From the NCBI GenBank assembly GCA_019054805.1, contig JAHQIY010000001.1, positions 8,694,501-8,758,500 on the forward strand: 64,000 nucleotides of DNA, written 5' to 3'. This DNA is from Brachionus manjavacas (lineage: Eukaryota > Rotifera > Eurotatoria > Ploima > Brachionidae). A program made the translations under genes and the position numbers. The notes below the pieces were generated by a model. That model saw only the letters and a list, made by a program, of their open reading frames with translations. It was not told the origin of the DNA and searched no databases. This document shows positions 59,001 to 64,000 of this stretch, one piece after another. Each line of letters starts with the position of its first letter. The first letter of the stretch is position 1.

Positions 59001-62000
59001 GAATGGTAAAAGACCGAAATTACTTAAAATAATAATTGAACACTGAATAAGTAAATTATTAGAGAAAAATTTGACTAAATTTATTCGAAACTAATAAATT
59101 GCTTGTGATCAATAGATCAGTGTTAAATTTTTCAATATTCAAACTTTCGAATATCAATAACATAAATTTAATTTTATAGTTGCAAAAGTTAAAACTTTTA
59201 TATCTTGTTTTTAAATTTTTTCAAATAACTATTTAATTTTAAAAAAATTGATCAAAATTTTTTATTACTTAAAAAAATTTAATTTCTATATGGTTTAATT
59301 TTTTGTGTTTGAATTACAAAATGCATCCAATGTTGAAATAACATTGAAAAAGTGCGATGTTTCAAATTATTTTTTCAGTCTCAAATAAAAAAATAATTTT
59401 AAGTTAATATTGCAAGCATTTTCACATTTGAACTCTTAAGTGAAATAGAATGAGTTTAATTTTTATTTTTAAATCTGAAAAATATTTAAAATTCTTTTTG
59501 AATTTTTTAAAATTTTGACATAAGTGATAATTTACTTTCGTTTGGTGCTTTTTTACAAATACTCAATTGATAAAAAATGAAAAACAGAGCGTAGATAGTT
59601 TTTTAAACCAAAAATATTATCTTGAGGATCATCATATCACAAAAGTCAGAATTACTAAAAAAAACACCAAGTTTTTCATGCTTGCAATATTAACTTAAAA
59701 TTATTTTTTTATTTGAGACTGAAAAAATAATTTGAAACATCGCACTTTTTCAATGTTATTTCAACATTGGATACATTTTGTAATTCAAACACAAAAAATT
59801 AAACCATATATTATCTAGTTAAAAATGAATTTTAATAAATGAAGTGTTAATAAGTCTCTTAAGCGCTAGCACTAACCTTTTTATTAACCTTTAATCTTTT
59901 AAACATAAAGTAAAGACTATTGACTATTATTTTTATTTATTTAGGGATTTATTTAATAAAGGCAACCTTTTTATTTTTCACCAAAAAATACTCTATTATA
60001 TAAGAAATATTCTTGTGTTATAAAAAATTATTGTATAAATTGTTTTTTTAAATATAAAAAATCACTAAACGTATATAAAACTGTTTTTAATCTAATTAGT
60101 ATCTTTGAAAAACCAATCTTTTGCTTTTGCTTTTCTACCTCGTTTTTTCTTCATACCTATAGTTTTGAAACTAAAATCGATTTCGACTAACTTGGTTTTA
60201 ACCGCTGAAGCAGCAATGTGCTTACACAAATAATCCTTAAAATAAGCTTTACAAGTACACTTACTAAATTGTCATTCAGCTTTTTTGATACTATTATTTA
60301 AAGTGAAATACTGGTCGAAATCAAATTGAGTTCTGTAACATTGGCAATTTGTTAATTCACATTCGATAGTTTCGTAAAAAAAAGTTTTGAAAAGTTTATT
60401 TTTCCATTTTTAATAAATTTGGTTTTTAATATTCATAAAGAGTTTTTAGATTCAAAAAAATATTTTATGTAAATGAATTAATTTTTTACATATAGTGATT
60501 TTTTATATAAATGAATTTTTTTTGATGAAAAAAAAAAGAAATTAGTGCAAAAAAGAAATTATCCCCTTTAATAAATATAGTGTAATAAAGTAGAAATTAA
60601 CAAATTACTTCAGATAAAATCTATTGATTAAAATAAAAATATTTTATCTTAGAGCACATAATTTTTTTTGAAAAAAAGAAAATTTTAACATTAAGAAATA
60701 CTAACATTCAATTCAATTGCATTACAATTACATTACACTTTCGTTCTACTTTATTGTTGCACTATGTAACTTTAATTGATTTCTTTCAAGATTTAAAGAA
60801 CAAAATTATAATAGTTGATTGAAAGAATGCCTTTTTCTTCGAAAGAAAAAATTAAAGATCGAAAGAAACAAACCTGAGTTAAAAATACTTTTAAAAGAAG
60901 CGAATTACAAAATCGGAAGGCTCTTTAAAAATTTATCATAAAAGTTTATCCTACAAAAAAATTTAAAATTCAAGTCGACAACAAGTTCATAAATAGTCAC
61001 GATTTAGTGATGCAACGAGATATCTTAATGAAAATTAAAATTTTTTTATCACAATTTAGAAGACCAGTCCTTGTTCCCATCATTTTAGGTTTTTTTTTAA
61101 ATGAAAACTTAATTGATACTCTGTTTTAGTTAACACAAACTTTTTTTCTTTTTAAGTTCTTAAAATCTTAATTTCCAATTTTCAATGAAATCAACTCTAT
61201 TTTAAACAAATAATGAAATAACAACTGAAACTTAATGGCAGTTATTAGGTAATCAATATATTTGGCCAGAATGACCATTTAAGCTTACTCGAACTCGAAA
61301 TTTGTTTCACCTAAAAAAATTCTTTTTAACTTGGAATTTTTTTTTTGGAAAACTTTAAAAAATTTAATTTAATGTAATAAAAAACGCAAACATTTTATTG
61401 AATAAATTTTTGTAATAAGCATAAATCATTTACAATGAAAAATAACTTGATACGTGTTTAATTATTGAGGTACTAGGCAGTTATGGATATGATTATGAAA
61501 AATTTAAAGGTAAAAATTTCTTAAAAATTAAAGGGATTTTCTATAAATGATAGCGGATACATTAAAGCTTTCATCTTTAAAAAATCAATCTATATTTTAT
61601 CAGGCTTTATTTAAACTAATAATTTTATTGAAATTTATCAAAAAAGGATGTATGATGAAAAAACAGATCAACCAGCTAAAGTTAATACAACTGATCTAAA
61701 TGAAGACTTGGGTCAGATCGAATATTTGTTTTCGGATAAAACTGGAACTCTGACCGAAAACGAAATGCTATTCAAGCATTTTTGCATTAATGGGAATATA
61801 TATGAGGAAAAATATGGTGAAATCTTCAGTCTTACTTCTCAAACAATAAAACCGGTAACTAATGCTAAAATTTTCGGATTTATCGAAGCTCTAACTGTGT
61901 GTCATACTGTACAAGTTGATAAGACATCATCGGAAAAATACAATGCCTCGTCTCCTGACGAATTGAGTTTTATTAAATTTTGTATAAAGTAAAATAAATT

Positions 62001-63977
62001 AAAAATTTTAAAATGAATATCAGCTATTTTTCCTATCAATTCAAAGCCTAGGAATTGTGTATGAAGGTGATGTTTTTGACAAAAATAAAAATGTTTTTGA
62101 TCGTACAATTACTTACAACATAGATAATGAATCATTTGAAAAAAAGTATGAGATCTTATACATCCTTGAATTTGATTCTGTGCGCAAAAGAATGAGCATT
62201 ATAGTCAAAAACAAGGAATCAAATCAATATTTTTTGTACTGTAAAGGTGCAGACATCTCAATCGCGCCTAGGTGCACTTGCAAAACATTTAGCTTATACG
62301 AAGACTCACTAAAAGAGTTCTCCGAAAAAGGCTGGCGAACATTGGTCATAGCTTACAAACCACTTAGTGAGTCAGAATATTCTAGCTATTCCCAAATGAT
62401 TGACCAAGCTAACAGTGATATTTTAAACAAAGAAGAGAAGCTAAATAAATGCTATGACTTAATCGAATCAAATTTAAAAATATTAGGGGTCACTTCAGTC
62501 GAAGATCGCCTGCAGGAAGATGTAGAGGGCACTCTATTTGCTCTTAGACAAGCAGGTATTAAGATATGGATTTTAACTGGTGACAAATTAGAGACAGCAG
62601 TAAATATATCAGACTCTTGTAAGCATTTTTCCAAAGAAATGTTCAAATTTGTGCTAAAAAATCTCAAAAATGTCAATGAAATCGAAGAGAACTTTGCTAT
62701 CATCAATGAACAGTAATTTATGAAAAAATTGTATTTTTGAAATTTTATTTGAAATTTTTTAAAAGAATGAAATCGAGTGCTAAACAGTCATATGCTTTAG
62801 TAATTGATGGCGTTTCTTTAGAGACAATAGCTATGAATAAAAAACAAAATGATTTTAGATCAATAGCAGTAAAATGCGATGCTGTTTTATGCTGCCGAAT
62901 GTCACCATCCCAAAAAGCAAATGTAGGCACTAAATTTAATTTTTTTTTAATAAAATTTTTTTATTAAAAAAAGATTGTATCATTGATAAAAAATAGTAAA
63001 GAACGTCCGATGACAGCAGCAATAGGCGACGGAGCAAACGATGTTTCGATGATACAAGAAGCCCATGTAGGAATTGGAATATTTGGAAAAGAAGGAAGAA
63101 ATGCGGCACGTTCCTCAGATTTCTGTTTTTCTAAATTCAAATACTTAAAGCGAGCACTACTAGTTCACGGATATATGTACTACACTCGTGCTGCTGTTCT
63201 TGTTCTCTATTTTTTTTACAAAGTAATTTAAACTTTAAAAATTTAGTATTGATTATCTCTAAAAAAATTCAATTCACACAAACACACATATTTCTAGAAA
63301 AAATATTTTTTTGAAGCTTTAATTGTAATTCTCATAACTAGAAGACTTGGTCACTTACAAAACTTATTAGACAAAATCTGAATTTTAATATCAAATTCTT
63401 AATCTTAAAATTTAAAATTGAAACTACCCAAAAAACGCCACAAAAAAGCCTGTTAGCATCCAGTAAACAGATTTTCAGACGTTTTAATATATTCATAAAA
63501 CTCTTTGTTCAAACTCCGTGCAAATTTATGCCTTTTTTAAAATTTTTGAAGAAAATCAAAGAAAAGACTTGTCGAACAGATTTTCAAGTAATCCTAACTA
63601 TTAGTGAATTAGTAAATTTTTCTTAAGAATTTAAATTTTTATTATATATTTTATTTTTTCAAAAAAATTATAATTGTCTTAATAATTTCTTATTTTATTT
63701 ATAAAAAAAAACGGTATAGCCTTTTTTTTTCAAATAAAAATTCAACCTTTTTATTTGAGAAAATATCAGCTTAAATTAAAAATCATTTATATTTTCTTCT
63801 TGATATTTTTTTTTTAATATTTTGTTTTGTGAGAAAAAAACTTTTTGCATGATGTTCATTCTAAATTTTTTGGATTAATTTCTAGAAATTTAAAAATAAA
63901 TATTTTATTGATTTTAGAATTTTGTATTTTCCGTATGTCAAACTTACTACGGCTTTTGGAATGCATTCTCAAGCACT
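56061..63977 (+). CDS. P4-ATPase phospholipid flippase, ATP11-like (5' part; runs past the window)
   Basis: Twelve exons seen: 56061..56153, 56203..56328, 56389..56478, 56587..56670, 56723..57099, 57159..57523, 57581..57626, 61647..61988, 62047..62712, 62766..62922, 62974..63222, 63918..63977; all phases agree and the last ends ACT|GTAAGT, so the gene continues. P4-ATPases with a CDC50 partner move aminophospholipids to the cytosolic leaflet. Seen: NRIVTSK then [20 protein letters not shown], '[16 protein letters not shown]', the DGET actuator loop ([10 protein letters not shown]), the M4 '[11 protein letters not shown]', the phosphorylation site DKTGTLTE (Asp at about 424), 'SPDE', 'KGAD', 'RMSPSQKA' and [16 protein letters not shown]. 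The [17 protein letters not shown] and TENEM context fits the ATP11 group best. The start ATG is the first in exon 1; the N-terminus is short but usual. Intron 7 is 4.0 kb. Confidence 0.94.
57795..58180 (-). mobile_element. LINE 3' fragment with TAG repeat tail
   Basis: On the plus strand it starts with (TAG)n at 57795-57821, the reverse complement of a (CTA)n tail. The minus-strand frame 57836-58168 carries the C-terminal block of a CR1/L2-like [22 protein letters not shown], then [20 protein letters not shown]. The frame is open but starts in mid-protein; the 5' part is lost. The tail and layout resemble the LINE at 3711-4880. Confidence 0.88.
58373..58450 (-). other. Exon-like island of 26 codons
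   Basis: A 78-base minus-strand stretch with far higher GC than its flanks, bounded by GACTTAG upstream and a GTATAA donor-like site downstream. It reads [20 protein letters not shown] then FMRMRE without a stop. It is on the strand opposite to the host gene. It could be a transposed exon, the remnant of a retroposed gene, or a small unlinked exon. I cannot identify it. Confidence 0.35.
58589..58635 (+). repeat. Retroposon tail with stem-loop
   Basis: aatctgaagaagctttagct, tgaatcag, then attaacaaataaataaaaat. It is the third clear copy of the family with members at 78-105 and 5151-5195, with the best-kept A-rich tail. Confidence 0.5.
59291..59806. mobile_element. Foldback element / MITE, 516 bp
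   Basis: Left arm: tggtttaattttttgtgttt, then gaattacaaaatgcatccaa and on through 'acattgaaaaagtgcgatgtttc'. The right arm (about 59680-59806) is the inverted copy ending aaaattaaacca, giving arms of about 125 bp. Flanked on both sides by TATA (59287-59290 and 59807-59810), so a TA or TATA duplication. A partial relative is in SZT2 intron 2 (20024-20860). No coding sequence. Confidence 0.8.
60092..60420 (-). pseudogene. SWIM zinc-finger relic, probably from a MULE-type transposase
   Basis: The minus-strand frame ends at a TAG (60092-60094) and reads back through [17 protein letters not shown] and, further upstream, [20 protein letters not shown]. That CxC...CxH pattern with the aromatic spacer is a SWIM finger, which in animals is common at the C-terminus of MULE transposases. 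An in-frame stop (codon before 'QFSK') breaks it, and nothing of the catalytic core is upstream. The source element is inferred; SWIM fingers also occur in host proteins. Confidence 0.6.
60421..61646. other. Remainder of ATPase intron 7
   Basis: AT-rich DNA without recognised feature; a splice-like mini-exon at 61477-61509 was tested and rejected because it would introduce a stop. Confidence 0.5.
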
Positions 63978-64000
63978 GTAAGTATCAAAAAGAAATTTTT

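Larger units (their letters stand above)
57627..61646 (+). other. Intron 7 of the P4-ATPase, packed with mobile elements
   Basis: 4,020 bp in a gene where six other introns are under 115 bp. Contents in order: LINE fragment (57795-58180, minus), an exon-like island (58373-58450, minus), a retroposon tail (58589-58635), a foldback element (59291-59806), a SWIM-finger relic (60092-60420, minus). The last kilobase has nothing recognised. Confidence 0.8.

Noticed and set aside
61477-61509. Possible 33-base mini-exon in ATPase intron 7 (ACTAG..GGTAAAA)
   Set aside because: In the phase left by the exon ending at 57626 it reads into TGA after a few codons; the direct join 57626 to 61647 gives the conserved flippase sequence.

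Overview
This is a window of a very AT-rich animal nuclear genome. Genes are split by GT-AG introns of about 45-70 bp plus a few long ones, and exons are clearly richer in GC than the DNA around them. The proteins are metazoan: the KICSTOR subunit SZT2, NCKAP1/HEM of the WAVE complex, JADE, an ATP11-like P4-ATPase, LITAF, a CBM14 secreted protein and mitochondrial L22. The base composition, tiny introns, chitin-binding protein and crowd of short mobile elements would fit a monogonont rotifer such as Brachionus. That assignment is an inference, not something the sequence proves.

Layout. 1-5.9 kb: repeats, foldback elements and a 5'-truncated LINE (3.7-4.9 kb, minus). 5.9-6.3 kb: a compact LITAF-like gene (minus). 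6.3-11.1 kb: decayed mobile-element pieces. 11.1-12.9 kb: MCTS1 and MRPL22, both minus and only about 160 bp apart. 14.3-14.8 kb: a hAT-type MITE. 15.4-31.1 kb: SZT2 (minus), three giant exons and two long element-filled introns, predicted 3,611 aa. 32.6-33.2 kb: CBM14 secreted protein (plus). 33.8-34.7 kb: seven-repeat WD40 protein (minus). 35.5-36.1 kb: two more hAT MITEs. 36.5-37.4 kb: a secreted Cys-rich protein with a Thr/Ser repeat tail (minus). 38.9-46.7 kb: NCKAP1, 17 exons, predicted 1,212 aa (plus). 47.1-47.9 kb: LINE 3' end (plus). 48.6-49.4 kb: gag-like and CXC-domain relics. 50.1-52.1 kb: intronless JADE (minus). 52.6-54.1 kb: a hAT MITE and a tRNA-Glu-like SINE. 56.1 kb to the window end: 5' part of an ATP11-like flippase (plus), with a 4-kb intron full of mobile elements.

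I worked out exon boundaries by hand from splice signals. For SZT2, NCKAP1, the ATPase, MCTS1, MRPL22, LITAF and the Cys-rich gene the joined exons stay in frame throughout, and for the genes with known human relatives the lengths are close. The host genes are unrelated housekeeping and cell-biology genes (nutrient signalling, actin nucleation, lipid asymmetry, chromatin, translation); I see no functional cluster and no prokaryote-type defence system. The unusual content is the dense population of small foldback and retroposon elements, several with readable target-site duplications, and relics of transposon proteins (gag-like zinc knuckle, SWIM finger, CXC tail).
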